Notes: generated by a model from the letters alone, not told the origin. A stretch of DNA of 36,282 nucleotides from an uncultured Prevotella sp. (GCA_900555035.1 USJX01000025.1:1-36282), one strand, 5' to 3'; counted from the first letter of the stretch, positions 7,675 through 15,625 are shown. Numbers and translations: made by a program.

Positions 7675-8556
7675 ATGAACAGAGAAATGAAGAAACTAGA
7701 TATAAAAGGAATTATCTTTGATTATGGTGGCACGCTCGATACCAGGGGTGACCACTGGTCGGAAGTGCTGTGGCAGTGCTACGAGCACTTTGGCATCGGC
7801 GTGGCTGATGATGAAGAGGTAGAACCAGGAGTGAGTATCCACAAGCAGGCTTTCCGCGATGCATACGTGTATGGCGAGAGAGCCCTGGCGGTGAACCCTA
7901 TCGTGACACCAGATTTCCATTTCGAGGATATTCTCAGAGAAAAACTGATACTGGAATTGAATTTCCTGGCAGGAAAGGAGTTGCTGGAGACAGGAAAGGA
8001 TGATGCAGAGAAGCAGGCGAAGCTTGGAAATCCCGGAAATGATTTTGATGAATCAGAGGCATCTGTATCTTCAGAGAGTCTTTTCTTATCTCTTTCCGAT
8101 TCAGAAATTCATCAGATTGCTGTGGATATGGCTCGCTATATCAATGCCAAGACCCTTGCCCTTCTGAATGAGAACAAGCAGGTGTTGGAGCATTTGAAGC
8201 AGGCGGGTTATCCGATGGTGCTCGTTTCCAATTTCTACGGCAATATCAACCAGGTGTTGAAGGATGCCGGGATTGACGGGTATTTCAAGGAGGTGATAGA
8301 ATCGGCGGTGGTGGGTGTCCGCAAACCGAACCCTGCCATCTTCGCCCTCGGCGTGTGTGCCCTCGATTTGCCAGCCTCTCAGGTATTGGTGGTGGGCGAT
8401 ACTTATAGTAAGGATATCATGCCAGCCCACAAGCTGGGTTGCCACACCCTTTGGATCAAGGGCTTGCAGTGGGAGGAGAAACAGGTGGATGAATCCATCC
8501 CCGATGGAATCATCCGAAAACTCTCTGAAATGGAGGATTTTCTGAAAATCTCATAA
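7675..8556 (+). CDS. HAD-superfamily hydrolase
   Basis: A soluble 293-residue HAD-fold protein. Motif I is IIFDYGGTLDT with nucleophile D16; the usual second Asp (DxD) is replaced by G18, so the general acid of ordinary HAD phosphatases is missing. Motif II is VLVSNF, motif III the lysine in VGVRKPNPAIF, and motif IV VLVVGDTYSKDIMPA (GDxxxxD). The cap region holds a charged, low-complexity stretch (about residues 100-142, rich in D, E and S) unlike the surrounding sequence. In this operon it could dephosphorylate a phospho-lipid product or a phosphorylated alcohol, in the way PI-phosphate phosphatases follow PIP synthases, but with G18 the catalytic activity itself is uncertain. ATG 7675 is used because it is closest to the upstream stop; ATG 7687 is also possible. 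Confidence 0.85.
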   Translation: MNREMKKLDIKGIIFDYGGTLDTRGDHWSEVLWQCYEHFGIGVADDEEVEPGVSIHKQAFRDAYVYGERALAVNPIVTPDFHFEDILREKLILELNFLAGKELLETGKDDAEKQAKLGNPGNDFDESEASVSSESLFLSLSDSEIHQIAVDMARYINAKTLALLNENKQVLEHLKQAGYPMVLVSNFYGNINQVLKDAGIDGYFKEVIESAVVGVRKPNPAIFALGVCALDLPASQVLVVGDTYSKDIMPAHKLGCHTLWIKGLQWEEKQVDESIPDGIIRKLSEMEDFLKIS

Positions 8557-8605
8557 AAAACTGAAATATATAATCGGTTTTTCATAGATATTCAGAGATT
8601 ATTTA

Positions 8606-8613
8606 TAACTTTG
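8606..8613 (+). promoter_or_regulatory. -7 promoter element of the DUF5686 gene
   Basis: TAACTTTG (TAnnTTTG) lies 59 nt before the ATG at 8673. No clear TTTG is present at the -33 distance. Confidence 0.55.
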
Positions 8614-8655
8614 CAGCCCGAAAAGTAATATGAATTAATAATGGGCTGCAAGCCC
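8613..8655 (+). other. Overlapping inverted repeats in the leader
   Basis: GCAGCCC (8613-8619) and GGGCTGC (8643-8649) form a perfect 7-bp inverted repeat; GGGCT (8643-8647) can instead pair with AGCCC (8651-8655). The two pairings share one arm and exclude each other. Confidence 0.6.
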
Positions 8656-8672
8656 CTATATATAATAAGGTA

Positions 8673-11225
8673 ATGAAAGGTATTAAAAAATTGTATTTGA
8701 TGCTCGTCCTCTTCATGGTTTCTACCCTGCAGATGATGGCGCAGCAGAAGATAACTGGTCGTGTGATTGATGAAGACGGATTTGCGGTGCCCTATGCAAG
8801 TGTGCAGTACAAGGGGCACAAGATTGGTGTGTCTAGTGATGGCGAAGGTAAGTTCACCATCGAGAAGCATCCGGCTTGGGTGCTTACCGTGAGCGCACTG
8901 AGCTACAAGACACAGACCGTGAAGATTGATGAGAAAATCAACTTCATAGAGGTGAAACTCAAGGATGATACCCATAAACTGAGTGAGGTGGTCGTGAAAT
9001 CGAAGAAAGGCAAGTACAAGCGCAAGGATAATCCTGCCGTGGAACTCATGCGCCGTGTCATCGCCGCCAAGAAGAAGAGCGACCTGAGCAACCATGATTA
9101 TTATCAATATGATAAATATCAGAAAATCACCCTCGCTCTCAACGACTTGAGCAAGGAGCAGCTGGAAAGCAAGTTCTTCAGCAAGCGACAGTATCTGCTC
9201 GACCAGGTGGAGACTTCGCCTTACAACGGCAAACTCACCCTGCCGGTGAGCGTGGATGAAACCGTTTCGCAGCACATCTACCGCAAGGATCCGAAGACCG
9301 AGAAGGATATCATCAAGGGTCAGCAGAGTAATGGTATCGGACAGGTGATACAGACCGGAGAAATCCTGAACACAGCCTTGAAGGAAGTGTTTACCGATGT
9401 GGATATCTACGATGACTATGTTCGCCTGTTGCAGTATCCGTTCCCATCACCTATCGGCAAGACTGCCATCAGCTTCTATCATTATTATATAGAAGACACG
9501 GTGTATGTGGAGCGTGATCTGTGCTATCACCTTCAGTTTATCCCGGCCAACAGCCAGGACTTCGGTTTCCGTGGCGAGCTTTATGTGCTTGCCGACAGCA
9601 GTCTGCACGTGAAGAAATGTAATCTCTATATGCCTCACAATTCTGACGTAAACTGGGTGAAGGATATGAAGATAGAGCAGGAATATACCAAGCTCGACAA
9701 TGGCGAGTGGGTACTCACCAAGGACGATATGATAGCAGAGATGCACATGAACAAGCTGCTGCAGGATTTGCTGGTGGTACGTAACACGCGTCTCACCGAC
9801 TATGCCTTCGACCCGCTGCCTAAGATGCTCTTCAAGGGTAAGGCGAAGGTAAGGCACGATATGGATGCTATGAACCGAGATGAGGCTTATTGGAACAAGT
9901 ACCGACAGGTGGGTTTGACCAAGAGTGAATCGTCGATGGACAGTTTTATCCATCGCATGGAGAACTCTAAGGGCTTTAAATATATCATCTTCGGCGTCCG
10001 TGCGCTGATGGAGAACTATGTGGAGGTGGCTCATAAGAACCAGAAGGACGACAAGCGAAGCATCTTCGACTTGGGTCCGGTGAATACCTTCATTTCCAAT
10101 AACTTTGTGGATGGCTTACGCCTGCGTCTTGCCGGACGTACGATGGCAGCCTTGAACCCTCACTTCTTCTGGGATGGTTACGGGGCATACGGTACGAAGA
10201 GCCATGAATGGTATTACGGCCACATCTTCACCTATTCGCTGAATAAGAAGAAAAACAGTCCGTTCGAGTTCCCGATGCGCAAGTTCACCTTCGAGGTGGG
10301 GCATGATATCACCTCGCCTTCGGATGATAACCTGTTGCACAACAAGGACAACCTGTTTATGACCATCCGTGCTACCACGCAAGATCAGATGTATCTGTAT
10401 CAGCGTCAGAAGTTTGGTTTCACCTATGAGACCGATTGGGGCTTCCGCTTCGATACGAGCATCAGATGGCAGAGCAATCGCCCTGTGGGTAATCTGCATT
10501 ATTTCAAGCTCGACGGCACCGAGGTGAAGAAGATCCGTACCACCGAGGCTTCTGTAGGCATCGACTACAATCCGGGTGTTACCTATGTGAACACCAAGCA
10601 GCAGCGATTGCCTATCAACCTGGATAGTCCGGAGCTGATGCTTTCTCACACCATGGGTCTCGATGGCTTCATGGGCGGACAGTATCAGAGCAACATCACC
10701 CGCATGAGCATCTATAAGCGTCAGTGGTTGGGCAGCTTCGGCTATGTGGATTTCAATATCGTGGGCAAGATTCAGTGGAACAAGGTTCCGTTTACCATGC
10801 TCATTCAGCCACCAGTCAACCTCTCTTACTTTGAGCAGGAGGCTACCATCAGCTTGATGAAAGACTGGGAGTTCCTGAGCGACCGTCAGGCATTCTGGTC
10901 GGTGGCTTGGGATATGAACGGCAAGCTTTTGAACCGCATTCCGCTGATCAAGAAACTGAAATGGCGTGAATACGTGGCTGTGAAGGGAGTCTGGGGCCAG
11001 TTGACCGATAAGAACAATCCGGTGAAGAATCCTACAGACAATGTCATCTTCCAGTTCCCGAACAATTCCTACACCTTTGGCAATACGCCATATTGGGAAG
11101 TAGTGGCAGGTGTGCACAACATCTTCAAGTTCTTCGGCATTGACTATGTGCGCCGCCTGAATTACTTAGACCACGCCAACGTGGATAAGTGGGGCATCCG
11201 ATTAGGTTTCCTCATGACATTCTAA
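8673..11225 (+). CDS. DUF5686 outer-membrane protein with carboxypeptidase-like regulatory domain
   Basis: An 850-residue exported protein of the DUF5686 family, found in Bacteroidota. A signal peptide (KKLYLMLVLFMVSTLQMMA, cleavage near residue 23) is followed by a carboxypeptidase-like regulatory beta-sandwich (about 26-105: ITGRVIDEDGFAVPYASVQYKG...), the domain also found at the N terminus of SusC-like receptors. The rest alternates aromatic and polar residues and ends with a beta-strand closing in phenylalanine (LGFLMTF), as expected for an outer-membrane beta-barrel. No TonB plug domain and no SusD partner are visible, so it is not an ordinary nutrient receptor. Its function is unknown. 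It has its own promoter and a strong terminator at 11277, so it is probably a single-gene unit. Confidence 0.85.
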   Translation: MKGIKKLYLMLVLFMVSTLQMMAQQKITGRVIDEDGFAVPYASVQYKGHKIGVSSDGEGKFTIEKHPAWVLTVSALSYKTQTVKIDEKINFIEVKLKDDTHKLSEVVVKSKKGKYKRKDNPAVELMRRVIAAKKKSDLSNHDYYQYDKYQKITLALNDLSKEQLESKFFSKRQYLLDQVETSPYNGKLTLPVSVDETVSQHIYRKDPKTEKDIIKGQQSNGIGQVIQTGEILNTALKEVFTDVDIYDDYVRLLQYPFPSPIGKTAISFYHYYIEDTVYVERDLCYHLQFIPANSQDFGFRGELYVLADSSLHVKKCNLYMPHNSDVNWVKDMKIEQEYTKLDNGEWVLTKDDMIAEMHMNKLLQDLLVVRNTRLTDYAFDPLPKMLFKGKAKVRHDMDAMNRDEAYWNKYRQVGLTKSESSMDSFIHRMENSKGFKYIIFGVRALMENYVEVAHKNQKDDKRSIFDLGPVNTFISNNFVDGLRLRLAGRTMAALNPHFFWDGYGAYGTKSHEWYYGHIFTYSLNKKKNSPFEFPMRKFTFEVGHDITSPSDDNLLHNKDNLFMTIRATTQDQMYLYQRQKFGFTYETDWGFRFDTSIRWQSNRPVGNLHYFKLDGTEVKKIRTTEASVGIDYNPGVTYVNTKQQRLPINLDSPELMLSHTMGLDGFMGGQYQSNITRMSIYKRQWLGSFGYVDFNIVGKIQWNKVPFTMLIQPPVNLSYFEQEATISLMKDWEFLSDRQAFWSVAWDMNGKLLNRIPLIKKLKWREYVAVKGVWGQLTDKNNPVKNPTDNVIFQFPNNSYTFGNTPYWEVVAGVHNIFKFFGIDYVRRLNYLDHANVDKWGIRLGFLMTF

Positions 11226-11240
11226 AGAAATGAAAATCTT

Positions 11241-11265
11241 GATACCTTGCGTTTTGCTAGGTATC
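11241..11265 (+). other. Small hairpin before the terminator
   Basis: GATACCT (11241-11247) and AGGTATC (11259-11265) form a 7-bp stem with an 11-nt loop, 12 nt upstream of the main terminator hairpin. No T-tract follows. Confidence 0.5.
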
Positions 11266-11276
11266 AGGAAATAGAT

Positions 11277-11314
11277 AAGTTTGCTGTGGCATTCTTGCCA
11301 TGGCAAACTTTTAT
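11277..11314 (+). terminator. Intrinsic terminator after the DUF5686 gene
   Basis: Stem of 15 pairs: AAGTTTGC-TG-TGGCA (11277-11291), loop TTCT, TGCCA-TG-GCAAACTT (11296-11310), where the two inner TG steps form G-U pairs. It is followed by TTAT. The T-run is short but the hairpin is strong. Confidence 0.75.
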
Positions 11315-11385
11315 AAAAAAGGTCATATAAAATTAAAGATAAAAAAGAGAGTATAACAACATAAAAGAATAAGGAGATTTTGCTT

Positions 11386-12027
11386 ATGAAGATTTTATTG
11401 GCAGATAAGCAGGATATCACGCGCGCCGGATTGACCTACGTGATAGAGAAAATGGAAGGATTGGAGACCAAGTTTGTGGAAGACAAGGCAGAGCTGATGC
11501 TTGCCTTGAAGGAGAACGAGGATACGGTAGTGATTTTAGACTACACGCTCTTCGATATCAACGATGCCGCCGAGCTTCTCATCCTCAACCAGCGTTTTCC
11601 CTATACCCGATGGCTTTTGTTCAGTGAAGATTTGAGTGCCGACTTCGTGAGGGTGCTCATTGCCAGCAGCAGCATGTTCAGTGTGTTGCTGAAGGAGAGT
11701 CAGTTGATGGAAATCAAGGAGGCCATCCGCTTCTGTGTGGCAAGCAAGCGCTTTGTCTGCCAGCGCATGATGGAAGTTCTGTTGGCTCCAGTGCAGCAGG
11801 AACCGGAGGAGAAGGTGAACCTCACCAAGACCGAAACCGAGATTCTGAAGGACATCGCCCTGGGTATGACCACCAAGGAAATCGCCGTGAAGCGATTCTC
11901 CAGTTTCCATACCGTGAATACCCACCGCAAGAACATCTTCCGAAAACTGGGCGTGAACAATGTGCATGAAGCAACCAAGTATGCCCTGAGAGCAGGCCTG
12001 GTAGATTCGGCTGAGTATTATATCTAA
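11386..12027 (+). CDS. Orphan response regulator with LuxR-type HTH
   Basis: A 213-residue NarL/FixJ-type response regulator. The receiver domain (1-120) has the phospho-acceptor D52 in VVILDYTLFD, switch residue S80 and K103 in VLLKES; the usual N-terminal acidic pair is DK (D7, K8) rather than DD. The LuxR-type DNA-binding domain (about 140-205) is complete: LTKTETEILKDIALGMTTKEIA and the recognition helix SSFHTVNTHRKNIFRKLGV. No histidine kinase is nearby, and the gene is flanked by terminators on both sides. The open frame begins at a TTG 6 nt upstream, but ATG 11386 is preceded by AAGGAG at 9 nt, one of the few clear ribosome binding sites here, and is chosen. Target genes are unknown. 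Confidence 0.88.
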   Translation: MKILLADKQDITRAGLTYVIEKMEGLETKFVEDKAELMLALKENEDTVVILDYTLFDINDAAELLILNQRFPYTRWLLFSEDLSADFVRVLIASSSMFSVLLKESQLMEIKEAIRFCVASKRFVCQRMMEVLLAPVQQEPEEKVNLTKTETEILKDIALGMTTKEIAVKRFSSFHTVNTHRKNIFRKLGVNNVHEATKYALRAGLVDSAEYYI

Positions 12028-12056
12028 AGCAGATTCATATCTAAAGAAGCAGATTC
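12020..12056. repeat. Tandem copy of the ORF tail
   Basis: ATATCTAAAGCAGATTC (12020-12036, containing the TAA of the response regulator) is repeated as ATATCTAAAGAAGCAGATTC (12037-12056), with a 3-nt insertion. Confidence 0.75.
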
Positions 12057-12081
12057 TTTATAGGCATTCTATATAAAAAAT

Positions 12082-12121
12082 GGCTTCAGATTGTCCTCCC
12101 GACATTCTGAAGCCTTTTGTT
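12082..12121 (+). terminator. Intrinsic terminator after the response regulator
   Basis: GGCTTCAGA-t-TGTC, loop CTCCC, GACA-t-TCTGAAGCC, followed by TTTTGTTT. An A-run precedes the stem, so it could also act on the other strand. Confidence 0.85.
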
Positions 12122-12221
12122 TCTAACTAACTTATTATCAACTATTCATTACTTTCGGTTGCAAAATTACAAGTTTTTATTGTAAAAATGATGCTTTTCC
12201 ATGAAAAAAGCCACGTAAACG

Positions 12222-12252
12222 TTTGCAAATTCGAATAAAATCATTATCTTTG
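12222..12252 (+). promoter_or_regulatory. First promoter of the LacI-family gene
   Basis: TTTG (12222-12225), 19 nt, TATCTTTG (12245-12252): a perfect match to the Bacteroidota consensus. The 12122-12397 gap holds no ORF; it contains this promoter, a second copy of the -7 region, and a palindrome. Confidence 0.75.
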
Positions 12253-12326
12253 CATAAGATAAGCTGCACTCGGCAATTTGAAAGCAAGCTTTCATTGCAC
12301 TCGTTTGCATTATCTTTGCAAAAGAT
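12242..12326 (+). repeat. Duplicated promoter segment
   Basis: CATTATCTTTGCATAAGAT (12242-12260) recurs as CATTATCTTTGCAAAAGAT (12308-12326), 18 of 19 identical, 66 nt apart. TGCACTCG also occurs twice between them (12265 and 12296). The second copy carries TATCTTTG at 12311-12318 but lacks a clear -33 at 19-20 nt. Confidence 0.8.
12280..12293. promoter_or_regulatory. Candidate operator palindrome
   Basis: GAAAGC-AA-GCTTTC is a perfect 14-bp palindrome between the two -7 boxes and downstream of the first. LacI-family operators are short palindromes of this kind, so autoregulation by the downstream gene is possible. This is inference. Confidence 0.4.
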
Positions 12327-12397
12327 CTTATCAAAAGATGCACAAATAGATGGTTAACTTATAGAAAAATGATACATTAGTATCGAGAACGAGATTC

Positions 12398-13414
12398 ATG
12401 AAACAACGTAGAACATCACTTAAAGATCTGGCTGATAGGCTAGGTGTGAGCATAGCCACGGTATCGCGTGCCTTACGCAATAGCCATGAGGTGGGCGAGG
12501 AGATGACCCGGAAGGTCAAGCAGCTTGCCAAGGAGCTCAACTACCGTCCAAATCCCTTTGCTCAGAGTCTTCGCAAGGAGGCTCCGAGGGTGATTGGTGT
12601 AATCGTACCTAATCTGGTAACCCATTATTATGCCGCCGTGCTCGACGGTATTGAAGACTATGCCTCTAAGTTGGGCTATTCGGTGATTAGTGCCAATAGT
12701 CATGAGAGCCATGAGCGTGAAGCCAAGGCACTCGACAACTTCCTCAATATGCATGTAGAGGGTATCATCGCCTGTCTGGCGCAGGATACCACCGACTATT
12801 CTCATTTCGAGCAACTTCATGACATGGGGGTGCCTCTGGTATTCTTTGCCCGCTGCTGTCTGGAGGAAAAGTTCTCGCAGGTGGTAGGTAATGGCGATAT
12901 CGCTGCCCAGGAAGCTACCCAGCACATGATAGAGACGGGATCCCGTCGCATCGCCTTCATCGGTGGACCTAACCATCTTGACATGGTACGCCGTCGCAAG
13001 CATGGTTATCTGGAGGCACTCCGAGAGAACCGAATCCCTATCGACCGTACGCTGGTGGTATGCGACAAGATAGATTTCGAGGTGGCCCGCAACGCTACGC
13101 TCCGCCTCCTGGAAGGTGAGAATCCGCCGGATGCCATCCTTGCCTTCAACGACATCATCACCTATGCAGCCTTTGATGCCATCAAGGCCAAGGGCTTGCG
13201 CATTCCGCAGGATGTGGCTATCATCGGGTTCACCGATGGTGATTCTGCCGCTTTCGTTACTCCCCGACTCACCGCCATCATGGATAAGGCGCACGAACAG
13301 GGTTCCAAGGCTTGTGAGTTGTTGATGCGCAACATCAACGGCGATGAGAAGATATATAAAGAGGTGGTGCCGATGATTCTCAAAATCAGAGAAAGCTCGG
13401 AAAAGAACGAATAA
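12398..13414 (+). CDS. LacI-family transcriptional regulator
   Basis: A 338-residue regulator with the complete family layout: an N-terminal HTH (TSLKDLADRLGVSIATVSRALRN, about residues 6-28) and hinge region with NYRPNPFAQSLR (about 49-60), then a periplasmic-binding-protein-like effector domain (VIGVIVPNLVTHYYAAVLDGIE, GIIACLAQ, IAFIGGP, DAILAFNDIITYAAFDAIKAKGLRIPQDVAIIGFTD). Such proteins usually bind a sugar or nucleoside and repress or activate a catabolic operon. No sugar-utilisation genes adjoin it, so the effector cannot be inferred; the gene stands alone behind a duplicated promoter with a palindrome that may be its own operator. ATG 12398 fits the usual short N-terminal extension before the HTH. 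Confidence 0.93.
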   Translation: MKQRRTSLKDLADRLGVSIATVSRALRNSHEVGEEMTRKVKQLAKELNYRPNPFAQSLRKEAPRVIGVIVPNLVTHYYAAVLDGIEDYASKLGYSVISANSHESHEREAKALDNFLNMHVEGIIACLAQDTTDYSHFEQLHDMGVPLVFFARCCLEEKFSQVVGNGDIAAQEATQHMIETGSRRIAFIGGPNHLDMVRRRKHGYLEALRENRIPIDRTLVVCDKIDFEVARNATLRLLEGENPPDAILAFNDIITYAAFDAIKAKGLRIPQDVAIIGFTDGDSAAFVTPRLTAIMDKAHEQGSKACELLMRNINGDEKIYKEVVPMILKIRESSEKNE

Positions 13415-13567
13415 ACGGATATAACCCCCATCGCAAGGCATTTTTCGGCAAGTGTATTGTCGTATTAAAGGGTAAAGGCACATTGAAGGCGCAGGCTATA
13501 GATTTAAAAGATGCAACTTTAAGTTTATAAAAAACAATAAAAATTCGTTTTTCTCATTTGTTTTTAC

Positions 13568-13575
13568 TATCTTTG
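13568..13575 (+). promoter_or_regulatory. -7 promoter element of the GNAT gene
   Basis: TATCTTTG, 58 nt upstream of the ATG at 13634. A near-match TTCG lies about 20 nt further upstream. The rest of the 13415-13567 gap shows no ORF or clear terminator. Confidence 0.6.
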
Positions 13576-13633
13576 CAAGCGGATTCGACTTTTGGGTTGT
13601 TTCCGCTTGAATTAGAAATAACTAACAAGGAAA

Positions 13634-14209
13634 ATGAAGGTACATATAGAACAAGGAACGCCTGATAAGGCTTCACATATCGCATCGCTCGTTATGGAAG
13701 CGATGAATCCTGAGTGCTGCCAGAACTTCGCTGGTCCACATCATACTCTGGTGGATTTCCATCAGATGATGGAGCGCTTGATTAAAATGGACGATAGCCA
13801 GTATAGCTATCTTAACACGATGGTGGCTACCAACAGTGAGGGTATCATCACCGGTATCCTGGTGGCATACGATGGCGCCAAGTTGAAGGAACTGCGCAGA
13901 CAGTTTATCAAGGAGGCTATCGTTAGCTTCGGCATCGATTATTCTGCCATGGATGCAGAGACCGAAGGTGGCGAGTTTTACATCGACAGTCTCGCCGTGT
14001 CCAGCAATTTCCGTGGCAAGGGTATCGCCAAGCAGCTCCTGGCTGCTGCCATTGAGAAAGCCAGAGAATTGGGCATCCCTAAGGTGGGTCTGCTCGTGGA
14101 TAAAGGTAATCCAAGAGCTGAGAGACTCTATGCCAGTATCGGTTTCGAATATGTAAACGATACGGTTTGGGGTGGTCACGGCATGAGACACTTCCAATAT
14201 ACGGTTTAA
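13634..14209 (+). CDS. GNAT family N-acetyltransferase
   Basis: A cytoplasmic acetyltransferase of 191 residues. The acetyl-CoA binding motif A is textbook: FYIDSLAVSSNFRGKGIAKQLLAAAIEKARELG (about residues 115-147, with R-G-K-G-I-A), followed by motif B-like VGLLVDKGNPRAERLYASIGFEYVND. The N-terminal part (PDKASHIASLVMEAMNPECCQNFAG) matches a subgroup seen in Bacteroidota. The acceptor substrate is unknown. The gene has its own -7 box and ends at a strong bidirectional terminator, so it is a single-gene unit. Confidence 0.9.
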   Translation: MKVHIEQGTPDKASHIASLVMEAMNPECCQNFAGPHHTLVDFHQMMERLIKMDDSQYSYLNTMVATNSEGIITGILVAYDGAKLKELRRQFIKEAIVSFGIDYSAMDAETEGGEFYIDSLAVSSNFRGKGIAKQLLAAAIEKARELGIPKVGLLVDKGNPRAERLYASIGFEYVNDTVWGGHGMRHFQYTV

Positions 14210-14212
14210 TAC

Positions 14213-14249
14213 AAAAGCCCGGCATCGCATCACTGCGGGCCGGGCTTTT
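14213..14249. terminator. Bidirectional terminator between convergent genes
   Basis: AAAAGCCCGGC (14213-14223) pairs with GCCGGGCTTTT (14239-14249): 11 bp, with A- and T-runs on both sides. It serves the GNAT gene on the plus strand and the symporter gene on the minus strand; its right arm reaches the first base of the symporter's stop codon. Confidence 0.9.
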
Positions 14250-15625
14250 TATTCCAGTTCTTCTATCTCACTTTCATCCATATCTCTGTCGAGTCTATCT
14301 CTCCAAAGATACTTTCGGGTCTCGTGAACGATGATACCGCTGAGGCAAAGTAGGGAAACGAGGTTAGGGATGGCCATAAGAGCATTCATGCAGTCGGCGA
14401 TGTTCCATACCAAGCCGAGACTGATGACGCTACCGATGAAAATACTGATGATGTAGAGCATTCGATAGCAAAGCATCCATTTCTTACCCTTGAGATATTC
14501 CACGCAGCGCTCGCCGTAATAGCTCCAGCCCAGGGTGGTACTGAAGGCGAAGGTGCTCAAACCGAAGGTGAGCAGTGGGGCTCCGATGTATGGAATCTTG
14601 CTGAATGCCGCCTTGGTCAGTGCGGCACCGTTGTGATAATCGATATCAGGATAAGCGATGATGCTCGATGTGATGACCAGTCCGGTGAGGGCGCAGATGA
14701 TAACGGTATCCCAGAAGGTTCCGGTGGATGATACCAAAGCCTGGCGCACTGGGTTGCGGGTCTGTGCCGCTGCGGCAACGATAGGGGCAGAACCCAAACC
14801 GCTCTCGTTGGAGAACAGACCACGGGCGATACCATAGCGGGCTGCCATCATCAGGGTGCTACCTGCAAAACCACCTCCGGCTGCCTTGGTGGTGAAGGCC
14901 GATTCAAGGATAACCTTGATGGCTGGCACGAGATAAGCATGGTTGGCGATGAGGATGTAGATGCAGCCCAACACATAGAAGAGTGCCATGAATGGAACCA
15001 ACATGCCACATACCTTTGAAATAGTCTTCACGCCACCGATGATAACGGCTGCTCCGAGCGCAGTGACGATGGCACCCGTGATATAAGGAGAAATGCCATA
15101 CTGATTCTCTACCAGGGTAGAGATGGCGTTGGCCTGTACGGTGCTTCCGATGCCGAAAGAGGCAAGGGCGGCAAAGATAGCAAAGAGGATGGCAAGCCAC
15201 TTCCAGCCCAAGCCCTTCTCCAGGGCATACATCGGACCGCCAAGCATCCGTCCACGCTTGGTCTTGACACGATATTTTACGGCAAGCAAGCCCTCGGCAT
15301 ATTTGGTTGAAATGCCGAAGACACCCGTCAGCCAGCACCAGAGTACGGCACCTGGACCTCCCAGGGCTATGGCGGTAGCTACACCGATGATGTTACCCGT
15401 ACCGATGGTGGCGGCAAGGGCTGTGGCCAAGGCACCAAACTGGGACACATCTCCCGTGGCATCCTTGTCTTTCTTTACTGACAGCGCTATCGCCTTGAAA
15501 ATCTTGCGCTGTGGAAAGCGCAGGCGAATGGTCAGGAAAATGTGGGTTCCTAACAAAAGGATAATCATTGGCCATCCCCAGAGGAATGAACTGAATGCGG
15601 TGAAAAAATCGTTGATAGTCTCCAT
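14249..15625 (-). CDS. Alanine/glycine:cation symporter (AGCS family)
   Basis: A 458-residue inner-membrane transporter that imports alanine, glycine or related amino acids with Na+ or H+. The AGCS signature is clear: FGALATALAATIGTGNIIGVATAIALGGPGAVLWCWLTGVFGISTKYAEGLLAVKYR (about residues 63-119), and later ARYGIARGLFSNESGLGSAPIVAAAAQTRNPVRQAL. About ten hydrophobic segments are present and the length is usual for the family. It lies downstream of two DUF4230 genes on the same strand, 87 nt away across a tandem repeat, and no promoter of its own is evident, so it may be the last gene of that unit. Confidence 0.93.
   Translation of the reverse strand: METINDFFTAFSSFLWGWPMIILLLGTHIFLTIRLRFPQRKIFKAIALSVKKDKDATGDVSQFGALATALAATIGTGNIIGVATAIALGGPGAVLWCWLTGVFGISTKYAEGLLAVKYRVKTKRGRMLGGPMYALEKGLGWKWLAILFAIFAALASFGIGSTVQANAISTLVENQYGISPYITGAIVTALGAAVIIGGVKTISKVCGMLVPFMALFYVLGCIYILIANHAYLVPAIKVILESAFTTKAAGGGFAGSTLMMAARYGIARGLFSNESGLGSAPIVAAAAQTRNPVRQALVSSTGTFWDTVIICALTGLVITSSIIAYPDIDYHNGAALTKAAFSKIPYIGAPLLTFGLSTFAFSTTLGWSYYGERCVEYLKGKKWMLCYRMLYIISIFIGSVISLGLVWNIADCMNALMAIPNLVSLLCLSGIIVHETRKYLWRDRLDRDMDESEIEELE

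Noticed and set aside
10116..11117. Long minus-strand open frame inside the DUF5686 gene
   Set aside because: A codon-bias shadow of the coding strand; no start context, domain or neighbouring unit supports it.
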